Shown here: positions 51,591 to 62,520 of the stretch, in pieces
How the letters are laid out: every line of letters begins with the position of its first letter
Numbering within the stretch: the first letter of the stretch is position 1
Source of the DNA: Herbiconiux daphne
Lineage (GTDB): Bacteria > Actinomycetota > Actinomycetes > Actinomycetales > Microbacteriaceae
Reading direction: 5' to 3'
NCBI RefSeq assembly: GCF_024979295.1
Contig: NZ_JANLCJ010000001.1
Coordinates: 496,001 to 560,000 of the forward strand
DNA length: 64,000 nt
Made by a program: the position numbers and the translations under genes
The notes under the pieces: generated by a model
Databases searched by the model: none
The model's input: the letters and a program-made list of their open reading frames with translations, nothing else
Told to the model about the DNA's origin: nothing

Positions 51591-51749
51591 ATGATCGGAT
51601 TGGCCATTGGCGCACTCGTTATCGGAATCGTCCTTCTCCTCATCGGAGTCTTCGTCGAGGCGGCGAAGTTCTTGCTCTGGGTCGGGCTCGTCATCGTGAT
51701 CCTCGCGGTCATCGCGGCGATCATCCGCTACATCCGCCGAGGCGCCTGA
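51591..51749 (+). CDS. 52-residue membrane protein
   Basis: Two hydrophobic helices (MIGLAIGALVIGIVLLLIGV; FLLWVGLVIVILAVIAAII) with an intervening FVEAAK and a basic end (RYIRRGA). CAGAGT ends six bases before the ATG, so it is probably leaderless. Proteins of this kind are common in Microbacteriaceae, often called hypothetical. Function unknown. Confidence 0.65.
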   Translation: MIGLAIGALVIGIVLLLIGVFVEAAKFLLWVGLVIVILAVIAAIIRYIRRGA

Positions 51750-51801
51750 CCTCAGCCCGCGAGGCGCCCCCGCTCGTCCGGGGCCTTCGGGGCGCCCGAC
51801 C

Positions 51802-52029
51802 TCAGCCGACGAGCAGCTTCCGCACGCGGCGCACGCCCATCGCCGTGTCGGCGGCGATCTCGTCGACCGTGAGCCCGTGCGAGAAGGCATGCTGCACCCG
51901 CATCCGGTCGCGCTCGAAGCGCTCGCGCACCTCGGGGTCGCTTCGGGAGTCGATGGCCACGAAGCCGAGCGCCAGCGCCGTCATGACGCACGCGATCACG
52001 CCGAAGGCGGCCAGATTCACCAAGTCCAT
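51802..52029 (-). CDS. Small membrane protein with cytoplasmic helix-turn-helix-like segment
   Basis: A 75-residue protein with one N-terminal helix (LAAFGVIACVMTALALGFVAI) followed by a charged segment (RSDPEVRERFERDRMRVQHA) and FSHGLTVDEIAADTAMGVRRVRKLL, which has the spacing of a helix-turn-helix. No good ribosome site is visible. It may be a membrane-tethered regulator, but the length is small and the function unknown. Confidence 0.55.
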   Translation of the reverse strand: MDLVNLAAFGVIACVMTALALGFVAIDSRSDPEVRERFERDRMRVQHAFSHGLTVDEIAADTAMGVRRVRKLLVG

Positions 52030-52093
52030 GCGGCGAACGCTAGCCGCCGCAGGCGAACGGGCAGCGAACGCCAGGCGAACACTCCCGATGAGG

Positions 52094-52166
52094 TGGGCCC
52101 GGAGGGGCTCGAACCCTCGACCCGCGGATTAAAAGTCCGATGCTCTGCCAACTGAGCTACAGGCCC
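52094..52166 (-). tRNA. tRNA-Lys (anticodon TTT)
   Basis: A complete 73-base cloverleaf: acceptor GGGCCTG with CGGGCCC, D arm GCTC AGTTGGCA GAGC, anticodon stem TCGGA with TCCGC around CTTTTAA, T arm GAGGG TTCGAGC CCCTC. The 3' CCA is not encoded. Confidence 0.97.
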
Positions 52167-52301
52167 TCGGCATCCAATCTAGCGCTATTTGCGCGGCCCC
52201 GGAGCCGCGGGCGTTCGCTCTGCGCGTCAGCGGAGCGGGTAACGGATGCCGCCACCGGGCGTTGAGGTGGGTGACACGCGATCAGGCGCAGAATGGATGG
52301 C

Positions 52302-52934
52302 ATGAGCAACGACTTCCACCACAAGCCGGCACTCTTCGACGGTTCGGCCTTCGAGGCCTTCCAGGGCGGCGAAGACCCGGCGAAGATCAACCGGGTGGCC
52401 CACGAGACCGCCGGCGCGCTGCTCAGCCGCGTTCGTGACGACCCCGATCCCGCCGTGATCGATCGTCTGCTCGCCTTCACCGACGACCACGGCATCGACG
52501 CCATCGCCGAACTCTGGTCGCGGGCGAGCGCCCACAGCCTGCCCGGCAGCCTATGGCGCATCTACCTGCTGCGCGCCCTCATCCTGCAAGACCCCGAGCA
52601 GGCCGCCTACTTCTTCGAGCGCGGGTCGCAGGGCATCCCGGGCATCGACCCCGTGGTCGCCGGCGCAGAGTCGCCGACCGGGCCGAAAGAGATCACCGAG
52701 CTCGCCGATCAGATTCTTCGCGGCCTCTTCACAGGCGACTTCGCGATCGCCCTCGATCGGGCTTCGGCGTTCTGCCGCATCATGGCCCACGGATGCGCCG
52801 CGATCGCCGACGAGGCCGAGCTCGGCGCCCCCGACACGGCGTCGACCCTCACCACCCGCGCGCTGCGCTTCGAGACCATCGGCGACGACCTGAGCCAGTC
52901 GGCGACGCTCTGGCGGCACGACAACCTCGACTGA
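52302..52934 (+). CDS. Conserved actinobacterial hypothetical protein
   Basis: A 210-residue soluble helical protein starting MSNDFHHKPALFDGSAFEAF. Homologous proteins are found across actinobacteria and are sometimes mislabelled as RNA polymerase subunits; no such motif is here. Segments such as ELWSRASAHSLPGSLWRIYLLRALI and GLFTGDFAIALDRASAFCRIMAHG are characteristic. CAGAAT lies seven bases before the ATG, fitting a leaderless start. Its role is unknown. Confidence 0.78.
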   Translation: MSNDFHHKPALFDGSAFEAFQGGEDPAKINRVAHETAGALLSRVRDDPDPAVIDRLLAFTDDHGIDAIAELWSRASAHSLPGSLWRIYLLRALILQDPEQAAYFFERGSQGIPGIDPVVAGAESPTGPKEITELADQILRGLFTGDFAIALDRASAFCRIMAHGCAAIADEAELGAPDTASTLTTRALRFETIGDDLSQSATLWRHDNLD

Positions 52935-52949
52935 TCGCGTAAAATGGAT

Positions 52950-53032
52950 CAAGCCGGGTCGCGGTAACCCCGGGCTCCAATATTCGCCGCTACGAGCGGC
53001 CTTCCGCCGAGAGGCGTTCCGCGACCCGGTTC
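52950..53032 (+). ncRNA. Possible structured RNA before sigK
   Basis: CCGGGTCGCGG (52954-52964) and CCGCGACCCGG (53019-53029) pair perfectly over 11 bases. The enclosed 54 bases hold hairpins GCCGCT/AGCGGC with loop ACG and CGCC/GGCG with loop GAGA, plus a GC-rich CCCCGGG, so a multi-branched RNA is possible. TAAAAT at 52940-52945 could be a -10 box just upstream. It may instead be a long terminator for the upstream gene; no T-run follows. I recognise no known RNA family. Confidence 0.4.
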
Positions 53033-53146
53033 TCACGCCGCGGCATCCGTTGCCAGGCAATCCGCCGAGGCGTGCGCTCCGAATACGTGATGTGACCGCA
53101 ACCCGCAGTACCCACGGTGATCGACCGTTTGCAAGTGTGACCTGTC

Positions 53147-53746
53147 ATGCTTGAACTCGTGACCACCGACCGAGGGCCGGACACAGAGAGTGCCGAAGCC
53201 GCTGTGACGTTCGAAAGCCTGCTTGAACTCATCTCGCGAGGAGACCAGGAAGCCTTCTCCGAGCTGTACGACCGAACCGCCCCGCGCGTGCTCGGTCTCG
53301 TCAAGAGGGTGCTCGTCGACCACGCGCAGTCCGAAGAGGTCGCCCAGGAGGTCTTTCTGGAGATCTGGAAGACCGCGTCGAAGTTCGAGTCGCACCGCGG
53401 CAGCGCGATGTCGTGGATCCTCACCATGTCGCACCGCCGAGCGGTCGACCGCGTGCGTTCCTCGCAAGCGGGCCACGACCGCGACGAGCGGATCGGCCTG
53501 CGGGACATCGAGCCCGAATACGACCAGGTCAGCGAATCCGTCGAGATCCGCATCGAACACGAGAGGGTGAAGAGAGCCATGGCGCAGTTGACCGAGCTGC
53601 AGCGCGAAGCGATCTCCCTCGCGTATTACGGCGGCTACAGCCACAGCGAGATCGCCGGCATCCTCTCCATTCCCGTCGGCACCGTGAAAACGCGGTTGCG
53701 CGACGGCATGATCAGACTTCGAGACGAACTGGGGGTGCACTCATGA
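53147..53746 (+). CDS. sigK: ECF sigma factor SigK
   Basis: A 199-residue ECF sigma factor. Region 2: ISRGDQEAFSELYDRTAPRV, AQSEEVAQEVFLEIWKTA, GSAMSWILTMSHRRAVDRVR. Region 4: QLTELQREAISLAYYGGYSH, SEIAGILSIPVGTVKTRLRD. The AYYGGYSHSEIA form and the following RskA-type gene identify it as SigK-like. ATGA overlap with the anti-sigma gene secures co-expression. In mycobacteria SigK answers redox state through RskA; the signal here is not known. Confidence 0.9.
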   Translation: MLELVTTDRGPDTESAEAAVTFESLLELISRGDQEAFSELYDRTAPRVLGLVKRVLVDHAQSEEVAQEVFLEIWKTASKFESHRGSAMSWILTMSHRRAVDRVRSSQAGHDRDERIGLRDIEPEYDQVSESVEIRIEHERVKRAMAQLTELQREAISLAYYGGYSHSEIAGILSIPVGTVKTRLRDGMIRLRDELGVHS

Positions 53747-54660
53747 GCGGCACACGCAGCGACGACGACCTCGACCCCCGCCTGCTGACCGGGGCCTACG
53801 CCCTCGACGCGGTCTCGGCGACCGAGGCCGAGAGCTTCGAGAAGGCGACCGATTCGTCGGCCACCCTGCGCGACGAGACCGACGGACTGGTCGAGACCGC
53901 GACGCTGCTCGGACTCGCCGCCACCCCGGTGACCCCCTCGACGCGACTCAAGGCCGACCTCATGGCGAAGCTCTCGTCGACCCCGCAGCTGCCGCTCTCG
54001 GGCGCCGGTTCGGCCCGGCACGCGGCGACGGATGCCCCCGAGTCTCTCGACCAGGCTCCGGATGCCGCGCACTCACCCGCCGCGTCGGTCGCCGAGGTCA
54101 TCCCGGCCGAGGTGCCGGCCACCGTCTCCCCGGCCGAGGCGGCTCCCGCCCTCGCCGGTCCCGTCGAATCCCGCGCCCGTGCCCGCTGGTTCTCGCGACC
54201 CGTCGGCTTCGTGGCCGGTGTCGCCGCGGCCGCCGCGCTGTTCGTGGGTGGCGGGTTCGTGGGCAGTGCCCTCACCGACCAGCCCGGTGCCCCGGTGGTG
54301 ACCGATGCCTCCGCGTCGGGTCTCGCCGAGATCGCCGCGGCCGACGACGTGGCGCGCCAGACGGTCGCCGTCGACGGCGGCGGCACCGCCACGCTCGTGT
54401 GGTCGAACGAACTCGGCCGCTCGGCGGTGCTCGTCGACGGCCTGCCGACCCTGCCCGACGGCAAGGTCTACGAGGCCTGGTACATCGACGCCGACGGCGC
54501 TGCCCCGGCGGGCACCTTCGCCGCCGCGGCCGAAGGAACCTCGTGGCACGTGCTCGACGGCGCCCTGACCCCCGGCGACACCATCGGCGTCACCGTCGAA
54601 CCGGCGGGCGGCTCACCGGCCCCCACCACCACCCCGATCATCGTGGGCGAGACGGCCTAG
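53743..54660 (+). CDS. rskA: Anti-sigma-K factor RskA
   Basis: A 305-residue anti-sigma factor. Residues 1-70 form the cytoplasmic sigma-binding domain (LLTGAYALDAVSATEAESFE), which here lacks the Cys/His zinc site. An Ala/Pro-rich linker leads to a membrane helix near 155-178 (GFVAGVAAAAALFVGGGFVG) and the outside RskA domain (VLVDGLPTLPDGKVYEAWYI; TPGDTIGVTVEPAGGSPAPT). It would hold SigK inactive until cut by membrane proteases. Confidence 0.88.
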   Translation: MSGTRSDDDLDPRLLTGAYALDAVSATEAESFEKATDSSATLRDETDGLVETATLLGLAATPVTPSTRLKADLMAKLSSTPQLPLSGAGSARHAATDAPESLDQAPDAAHSPAASVAEVIPAEVPATVSPAEAAPALAGPVESRARARWFSRPVGFVAGVAAAAALFVGGGFVGSALTDQPGAPVVTDASASGLAEIAAADDVARQTVAVDGGGTATLVWSNELGRSAVLVDGLPTLPDGKVYEAWYIDADGAAPAGTFAAAAEGTSWHVLDGALTPGDTIGVTVEPAGGSPAPTTTPIIVGETA

Positions 54661-54669
54661 GAACGACCA

Positions 54670-54710
54670 AGGCCCGAAAAGCGGCGGCGTGTACGTCGCT
54701 TTTCGGACCT
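54670..54710. terminator. Shared terminator between rskA and pstB
   Basis: CCGAAAAGCG (54674-54683) and CGCTTTTCGG (54697-54706) form the heart of a stem flanked by AGG/CCT, with a GC-rich loop. It lies between two convergent genes and, with A- and T-runs inside the stem, can act in both directions. Confidence 0.75.
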
Positions 54711-54762
54711 GAGAGCGGTCAGACCTGGTGCGGTCTGACGATGCCGCCAGTGCGGCGCAGAA

Positions 54763-55542
54763 TCAACCGAAGCGGCCGGAGACGTAGTCTTCCGTGGCCT
54801 GAACCGAGGGGTTGCTGAAGATGTTCGTCGTGGCGTCGAACTCGATCAGCTTGCCCGGCTTGCCGGTGCCGGCGATGTTGAAGAACGCCGTCTTGTCGCT
54901 CACGCGCGAGGCCTGCTGCATGTTGTGGGTCACGATCACGATCGTGTACTCCTGCTTGAGCTCCTCGATCAGGTCTTCGATGGCGAGGGTCGAGATGGGG
55001 TCGAGCGCCGAGCAGGGCTCGTCCATCAGCAGCACGTCGGGCGAGACCGCGATCGCGCGGGCGATGCACAGGCGCTGCTGCTGACCGCCCGAGAGTCCGG
55101 AGCCCGGCAGGTTGAGGCGGTCTTTCACCTCTTCCCAGAGGTTGGCGCCCTTGAGCGACTTCTCGACCAGGTCGTCACCGTCGCTCTTCGAGAGACGCTT
55201 GTTGTTGAGGCGCACCCCGGCCAGCACGTTGTCCTTGATGGTCATGGTGGGGAACGGGTTGGCCCGCTGGAACACCATGCCGACCTGGCGGCGCACGAGC
55301 ACCGGGTCGACACCGGGGGCGTAGAGGTCGTTGCCGTCGATCAGCACCTCACCCTTGACGTAGGCACCCGGGATGACCTCGTGCATGCGGTTGAGTGTGC
55401 GCAGGAAGGTGCTCTTGCCACAGCCAGACGGGCCGATGAACGCGGTCACCGTGCGCGGTTCGATGTTGATGTTGACGCCTTCGACGGCGAGGAAATCGCC
55501 GTAGTAGACGTTGAGGTCGTTGACTTCGATGCGCTTCGACAC
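54763..55542 (-). CDS. pstB: Phosphate ABC transporter ATPase PstB
   Basis: A 259-residue ATPase: [20 protein letters not shown], Walker [22 protein letters not shown], signature [14 protein letters not shown] and Walker [17 protein letters not shown], all typical of PstB. The GTG start has AAGGA upstream. It is the last gene of pstSCAB and is separated from pstA by 29 bases. Confidence 0.97.
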   Translation of the reverse strand: MSKRIEVNDLNVYYGDFLAVEGVNINIEPRTVTAFIGPSGCGKSTFLRTLNRMHEVIPGAYVKGEVLIDGNDLYAPGVDPVLVRRQVGMVFQRANPFPTMTIKDNVLAGVRLNNKRLSKSDGDDLVEKSLKGANLWEEVKDRLNLPGSGLSGGQQQRLCIARAIAVSPDVLLMDEPCSALDPISTLAIEDLIEELKQEYTIVIVTHNMQQASRVSDKTAFFNIAGTGKPGKLIEFDATTNIFSNPSVQATEDYVSGRFG

Positions 55543-55571
55543 GAAAGGTCCTTTTCGGTGGGTGGTTCGGG

Positions 55572-56675
55572 TTACCGTGAGCCCTTGGGCGCGAAGACCT
55601 TCGCGACGACCCGGGCGATGAGGTTGAGGATGACGACGAGGATGACGAGCAGCAGGGCGGCGCCCCAGGCGGAGTCGTTCGAGGCCGCGATGTCCTGCCC
55701 CGGGAACTTGTAGCCGGTGTAGGCCATGACCGGGAGGGTCTGCATCGGGCCCTCGAAGGGGTTGGCGTTGAAGTTGTCGGTGAAGCTCGCCGCCATGAAG
55801 ATCGGCGCGGTCTCGCCGATGACGCGGGCGATGGCGAGCATGATGCCCGTCACGATGCCGGCGATGGCGGTGGGCAGCACGATCTTGGTGATGGTCGAGA
55901 ACTTCGACACACCGAGGGCGTAAGAGGCCTCGCGCAGGTCGCCGGGCACGAGCCGCAGCATCTCCTCGCACGACCGCACGACGATCGGGATCATGAGCAC
56001 CGACAGGGCGACGGATGCCGAGAACCCGCTGAACGCCTTCGGGCCCACGATGAGCGTGAACAGCGAGAAGGCGAACAGACCGGCGACGATCGAGGGGATG
56101 CCCGTCATGACGTCGACGAGGAAGGTGACGGTGCGCGCCATCCAGTTGCCCGGCTTGGCGTATTCGACCAGGTAGATGGCCGTCAGGATGCCGATGGGAA
56201 TCGAGATCAGGGCGGCGATGCCGGTGATGATGAGCGTGCCGACGATGGCCTGAAGGGCGCCGACCTGCTGCGTCACCTCGAGGGTGTCGGCGTTGAACGT
56301 CGAACCCGAGGTCTGGGTGATGAAGTTCCAGTTGACCGCGCCGATGCCGTTCGCGACCACGGTGAACAGGGTCGAGATGAGCGGTGCCAGCGCGAGCAGG
56401 AAGGCCACGGTGACGAGACCGCGCACCACCCGGTCGGTGGCCTTGCGGCGGTTCTCGACCACGATCGAGAGGATGCCGAGCGCGATCAGGTAGATCACGG
56501 CGGCCAGCACGAGCCAGCCGGCGATGTTGAAGCCCATGAGCAGCAGGAGCACGGCGCTCAGCGCGAGCGAGCCGGCCAGCACGTACCACTCGACGAAGCG
56601 GGGGAGCTGACCCGAGGTCAGGGAGTTGGCGATGGGCCCGGTGGGCTGCCTCGTGGGGCTGATCGTGGCGCTCAC
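55572..56675 (-). CDS. pstA: Phosphate ABC transporter permease PstA
   Basis: A 367-residue permease. Two to three extra N-terminal helices precede the six-helix core. Core motifs: [40 protein letters not shown] and the ATPase-contact loop [20 protein letters not shown], then [10 protein letters not shown]. The GTG start overlaps the pstC stop (GTGA). Confidence 0.95.
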   Translation of the reverse strand: MSATISPTRQPTGPIANSLTSGQLPRFVEWYVLAGSLALSAVLLLLMGFNIAGWLVLAAVIYLIALGILSIVVENRRKATDRVVRGLVTVAFLLALAPLISTLFTVVANGIGAVNWNFITQTSGSTFNADTLEVTQQVGALQAIVGTLIITGIAALISIPIGILTAIYLVEYAKPGNWMARTVTFLVDVMTGIPSIVAGLFAFSLFTLIVGPKAFSGFSASVALSVLMIPIVVRSCEEMLRLVPGDLREASYALGVSKFSTITKIVLPTAIAGIVTGIMLAIARVIGETAPIFMAASFTDNFNANPFEGPMQTLPVMAYTGYKFPGQDIAASNDSAWGAALLLVILVVILNLIARVVAKVFAPKGSR

Positions 56676-57910
56676 GCGTCGTTTCCCTCTCGCTCTTCCT
56701 TGCTGGTTTCGGTTTCGTCGCCGTCGATGGCGGCCGCAGCCCCGGTGGTGGCCTGGGCGGCCGTGGCGCGGCCGGCGAGCACGTCGTCGACGGCCAGAAC
56801 GGTGCTGGGGTCGGAGGGCGGCAGCTGCGCGAGCATCTTCTTGCGCTTCTTCAGCGCGCTCTTGCCCGCGCGCCCGGCGATGATCCGCGCGAGCATGTTC
56901 ACCGCGAGCGAGATGACGAACAGCAGCAGGCCGGTGCCGATCAGCGCTTCACGCTGGAGCGTGGTGGCGATCGGGAAGTTGAGGGCGATGTTGGCGGCGA
57001 TGGTCTGCGAGTTCTCACCCTCGGTGAGCATGCGCACCGACACCAGGATGGCGGGCGAGATGATGAGGGCGATCGCCATCGTCTCACCGAGCGCGCGTCC
57101 GAGTCCGAGCAGCGTGGCGCTGATGACGCCGGAGCGGCCGTAGGGGAAGACGGCCATCTTGATCATCTCCCACTTGGTGGCGCCGAGCGCCAGCGCGGCC
57201 TCCTCGTGCAGACGCGGGGTCTGCAGGAAGATCTCGCGCGAGATGGAGGTGATGATCGGCAGGATCATCACGGCCAGCACCACGGCGCCGGCGAGGATGG
57301 TGGAGCCGGTGGTCGACACGGTTCCGCCGAAGAAGGGGATCCAGCCCAGGTAGGTGTTCAGCCAGTCCGACAGGGGCAGCAGGAACGGGCGGATGACGAT
57401 GATGCCCCAGAGGCCGAAGACGATCGAGGGCACCGCGGCGAGCAGGTCGACGAGGTAGCCCAGGATGCCGGCGAGGCGGCGCGGTGCGTAGTGCGAGATG
57501 AACAGCGCGATGCCGATGGCGATCGGGGCGCCGATGATGAGCGCGATCGCCGAGGCGAAGAGCGTTCCGAAGATGAGGGGGCCGACGTAGGTCCAGAAGT
57601 TGGCGTAACCGCTGGTGGGGCCTTCGTTCAGCTCGGGGTTGTTCTGCCAGTCGGCCATGATGGCCGGCACGGCCTGGATGATGAGGAACAGCGCGACGCC
57701 GGCCAGGATCACCATGATCGAGGCGGCGGAGCCGGTGCTCAATCCCAGGAAGATGCGGTCGGCGGGGCGGGCCTTGGCCCGCATGCCCTTCGGGGCGCGT
57801 TGCTGGGGGCTCGAGGGGCCGGGCTTGCTCATCGTGTCCTTACCGGTTGCCGTCTGGTCGTCTCCGCCGTTGTTCCTTGCGGCGGATCGAACAGCTGTGT
57901 TTTCGCTCAC
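56672..57910 (-). CDS. pstC: Phosphate ABC transporter permease PstC
   Basis: A 412-residue permease, longer than usual because of a 50-residue basic N-terminus and a 60-residue hydrophilic C-terminus. Core: [60 protein letters not shown] and [15 protein letters not shown]. The GTG at 57910 follows AAAGAG; an ATG 26 codons later is also possible. It pairs with PstA. Confidence 0.94.
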   Translation of the reverse strand: MSENTAVRSAARNNGGDDQTATGKDTMSKPGPSSPQQRAPKGMRAKARPADRIFLGLSTGSAASIMVILAGVALFLIIQAVPAIMADWQNNPELNEGPTSGYANFWTYVGPLIFGTLFASAIALIIGAPIAIGIALFISHYAPRRLAGILGYLVDLLAAVPSIVFGLWGIIVIRPFLLPLSDWLNTYLGWIPFFGGTVSTTGSTILAGAVVLAVMILPIITSISREIFLQTPRLHEEAALALGATKWEMIKMAVFPYGRSGVISATLLGLGRALGETMAIALIISPAILVSVRMLTEGENSQTIAANIALNFPIATTLQREALIGTGLLLFVISLAVNMLARIIAGRAGKSALKKRKKMLAQLPPSDPSTVLAVDDVLAGRATAAQATTGAAAAIDGDETETSKEEREGNDA

Positions 57911-57974
57911 TGCACTCTTTCTCAAGGGTATTGGCGTAGACGAGCCAGACGGCAACGGGTTTGTGAAGGGGGTG

Positions 57975-59108
57975 TTACTTGACGAGCTCGAGGCTGGTCG
58001 CGATCTGCGCGAGCATGTCGGCGGGGATCGGAGCCGCGCCGGCGTTCTTCGCGGAGATCTGCTGGCCCTGGTCGCTCGCGACGTAGCTGACGAACGCCTT
58101 GGTGAGCTCACCCTGCGCCTCGTCGGCGAAGGTGGTGCAGAGGATCTGGTAGGAGATCAGCGGGATCGGGTACGCGTCAGCGTCGGTGATCGCCGTGTAG
58201 TCGATCTTCTGCGCGAGGTCGCCCTCGACGCCGGTGTCGACGGTCGTGGCCGCAGCCGTGAACGCGTTCGAGGCGCCCTCGGCGCTGAACGCCACGAAGT
58301 CGGTTCCGGTGCCCACCTGCACGTTGGCCGCGGTGAGGTCACCGATGGCGCTGTGGTCGGCGTAGCCGATCGTGCCGTCGCCGGCCTTGACCGTGTTCAC
58401 GACGCCGGAGCCACCCTGCTGGGCGCTCGAGCCGGCGATCGGCCAGGCGTTGCCCGGTGCGTTCGTCCAGATCGAAGGCTGGGTCTGCGAGAGGTAGTTC
58501 GTGAAGTTGGTCGTGGTGCCGGAGCCGTCGGAACGGGTAACGGTGGTGATCGGGGTCGACGGCAGGGTCACGCCGGGGTTGTCGGCGGCGATGGCCGGGT
58601 CGTTCCAGGTGGTGATCTGCAGCGAGAAGATCTTCGCGATGGTGGCCGACGAGAGGTTCAGGTCGGTGACGCCGGCGAGGTTGTAGATGACCGCGACGCC
58701 GTCGAGGTAGACGGGCAGGTTGAGGGCGCCGCCGGGGCCGCAGAGGGTCTGCGACTGGGTGATCTGGTCGTCTTTCAGGGGCGAGTCGGAGCCCGCGAAG
58801 TCGTAGCTGCCGGCGAGCCAGTTGGTGACGCCACCGCCCGAGCCCTGCGACTTGTCGTAGTTGATGGTGACACCCTTGGCCTGAGCGGTGAATGCCGTGA
58901 TCCACGCCGCCTCGGCGTTGGCCTGGGCGCTGGAGCCACCGGCCGTGATGGTGCCGGAGAGCGACGCGAAGTCGATCGTCGGTGCGGCCGAAGTGGGGGT
59001 CGCCGAGTCGGTGCTCCCGGCGTCGCCGCCGCTGCTCGCGCAGGAGGAGAGCGCGAGGGCGGTCACGAGGGCAAGGCTGCCCACCGCTGCCACGTTCTTG
59101 AGCTTCAC
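57975..59108 (-). CDS. pstS: Phosphate-binding lipoprotein PstS
   Basis: A 377-residue high-affinity phosphate receptor. The signal peptide ends in a lipobox (ALSSC, Cys23). Phosphate-contact segments are visible: LSGTITAGGSSAQANAE, YDKSQGSGGGVTNW, FAGSDSPLKDDQ and RSDGSGTTTNFTNYLS. It is the first gene of the operon and lies behind a PHO-box-like repeat. Confidence 0.96.
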   Translation of the reverse strand: MKLKNVAAVGSLALVTALALSSCASSGGDAGSTDSATPTSAAPTIDFASLSGTITAGGSSAQANAEAAWITAFTAQAKGVTINYDKSQGSGGGVTNWLAGSYDFAGSDSPLKDDQITQSQTLCGPGGALNLPVYLDGVAVIYNLAGVTDLNLSSATIAKIFSLQITTWNDPAIAADNPGVTLPSTPITTVTRSDGSGTTTNFTNYLSQTQPSIWTNAPGNAWPIAGSSAQQGGSGVVNTVKAGDGTIGYADHSAIGDLTAANVQVGTGTDFVAFSAEGASNAFTAAATTVDTGVEGDLAQKIDYTAITDADAYPIPLISYQILCTTFADEAQGELTKAFVSYVASDQGQQISAKNAGAAPIPADMLAQIATSLELVK

Positions 59109-59239
59109 TGTGTTCCCTTCGAATGAGGTTCTCCCGCGACGCCCTCAGTGAATTCGAGTCATCGGTACAGGCGCGCGCAGGTCGGGTCGGTGCTGACCCG
59201 ACAAGGAGACTAAGCGGGGTGCTTAACGAGTGACCCGCA

Positions 59240-59262
59240 CGAAGGTGAACGGAAGGTTAACG
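59240..59262 (-). promoter_or_regulatory. PHO-box-like direct repeat before pstS
   Basis: On the minus strand GTTAACCTTCC is followed directly by GTTCACCTTCG, two 11-base units of the GTTCACC form bound by actinobacterial PhoP response regulators. It is about 135 bases from the pstS start. A weaker unit (GGGTCACTCG) follows. Induction at low phosphate is inferred. Confidence 0.68.
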
Positions 59263-59290
59263 ACGCGCATCGATCGCCGCGATGCCGGGC

Positions 59291-60216
59291 TCAGGCGATG
59301 GGCGCGTGCGTCTCGATCGCGATGATTCCCGACCCCGGTCGATCGACCGAGAGGTGAAGCACCGAGAAACCCGCGACCGGCAGATCGCCGGCCCGCGAGA
59401 CGGTGGCGGCGGGCACGGTGCCGGTGGCCAGCGCGACCTCGCGCACGATGTCGGGCAGCACCGGGCCGTGGCTGCAGACCACGGCCGTCACACGCTTGCG
59501 GATGCGCTTGCCGATGATCTCGCGCACGCCGCTCTCGCCCGACTCCCAGGCGTCTTGGCTGATCAGGTCGGTCTCGCGCACCGAGAGCTTCAGGGCTTTC
59601 GACACGGGCTCCACGGTCTGCAGGCAGCGCTTGGCGGTGCTGCTGAAGATCTTCTCGGGGCCGAAGGCGCGAAGGCTCTGCACGATGCTCTTGGCCTCGT
59701 TGCGGCCGCGTTCGGTGAGCGGTCGGGCGGCATCCGGGCCCGAGAACTGGTAGGGCGGTGTCGCCTTGGCGTGCCGCAGCGCGATGATCGCGAAGGTGCG
59801 GGTGACCCCCTCGTCGACGAGCATGCGGAACCGTTCCACGATCTCGGCGTCGCGCTCGTAGGTGAGCGCCGCCAGCGCCTTCTTGATCGGCAGCCACTCG
59901 AGCGCCGCGACCTCGCCGTTGGGCAGGAAGGTCGACGCGAGCACGGCCTGATCGGTGGCTTCGGCCGCCCAGTAGTGCACGACCTTCTCGCGCCCGTTGG
60001 GCATGGTGTAGTTCGTCATGCCGAGCGGCACCCCGAGGGTGACCCGCAGACCGGTCTCTTCGGAGATCTCGCGCACGGCCGTCTCGGGCAGGGTCTCGCC
60101 GGGGTCGACCTTGCCCTTCGGCAACGACACGTCTCGGTGCGCCGACCGGTGGATGACGAGAACGTTGACTTTGCCGTCGACGATCCGCCAGCACACCGCC
60201 CCCGCGGCGAAGACCG

Positions 60217-60220
<4 letters not shown>
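59291..60220 (-). CDS. mutT1: Nudix hydrolase with C-terminal histidine phosphatase domain, MutT1-like
   Basis: A 309-residue two-domain protein. The Nudix box spans residues 36-58 ([16 protein letters not shown]). From about residue 170 a histidine-phosphatase domain follows: [32 protein letters not shown] and CSHGPVLPD. This fusion next to ppk is the arrangement of mycobacterial MutT1, which cleans 8-oxo-GTP/dGTP and diadenosine polyphosphates. The GTG start overlaps the ppk stop. Confidence 0.9.
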
Positions 60221-62397
<2,177 letters not shown>

Positions 62398-62520
62398 CTG
62401 AACATCATGTCACCCGGGCGTGACCGCGGGCATCGCCCGACGTAAACGGTGGATGACGGATGCCGCCACCGCGGCCTGTGCAGAACAGGAGGCATCCGGC
62501 ACCTCGTGCTCCACCCCGAC

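Noticed and set aside
52302..52934. RNA polymerase beta subunit label used for similar proteins
   Set aside because: The 210-residue protein has no RNA polymerase motif; the label is a carried-over error.
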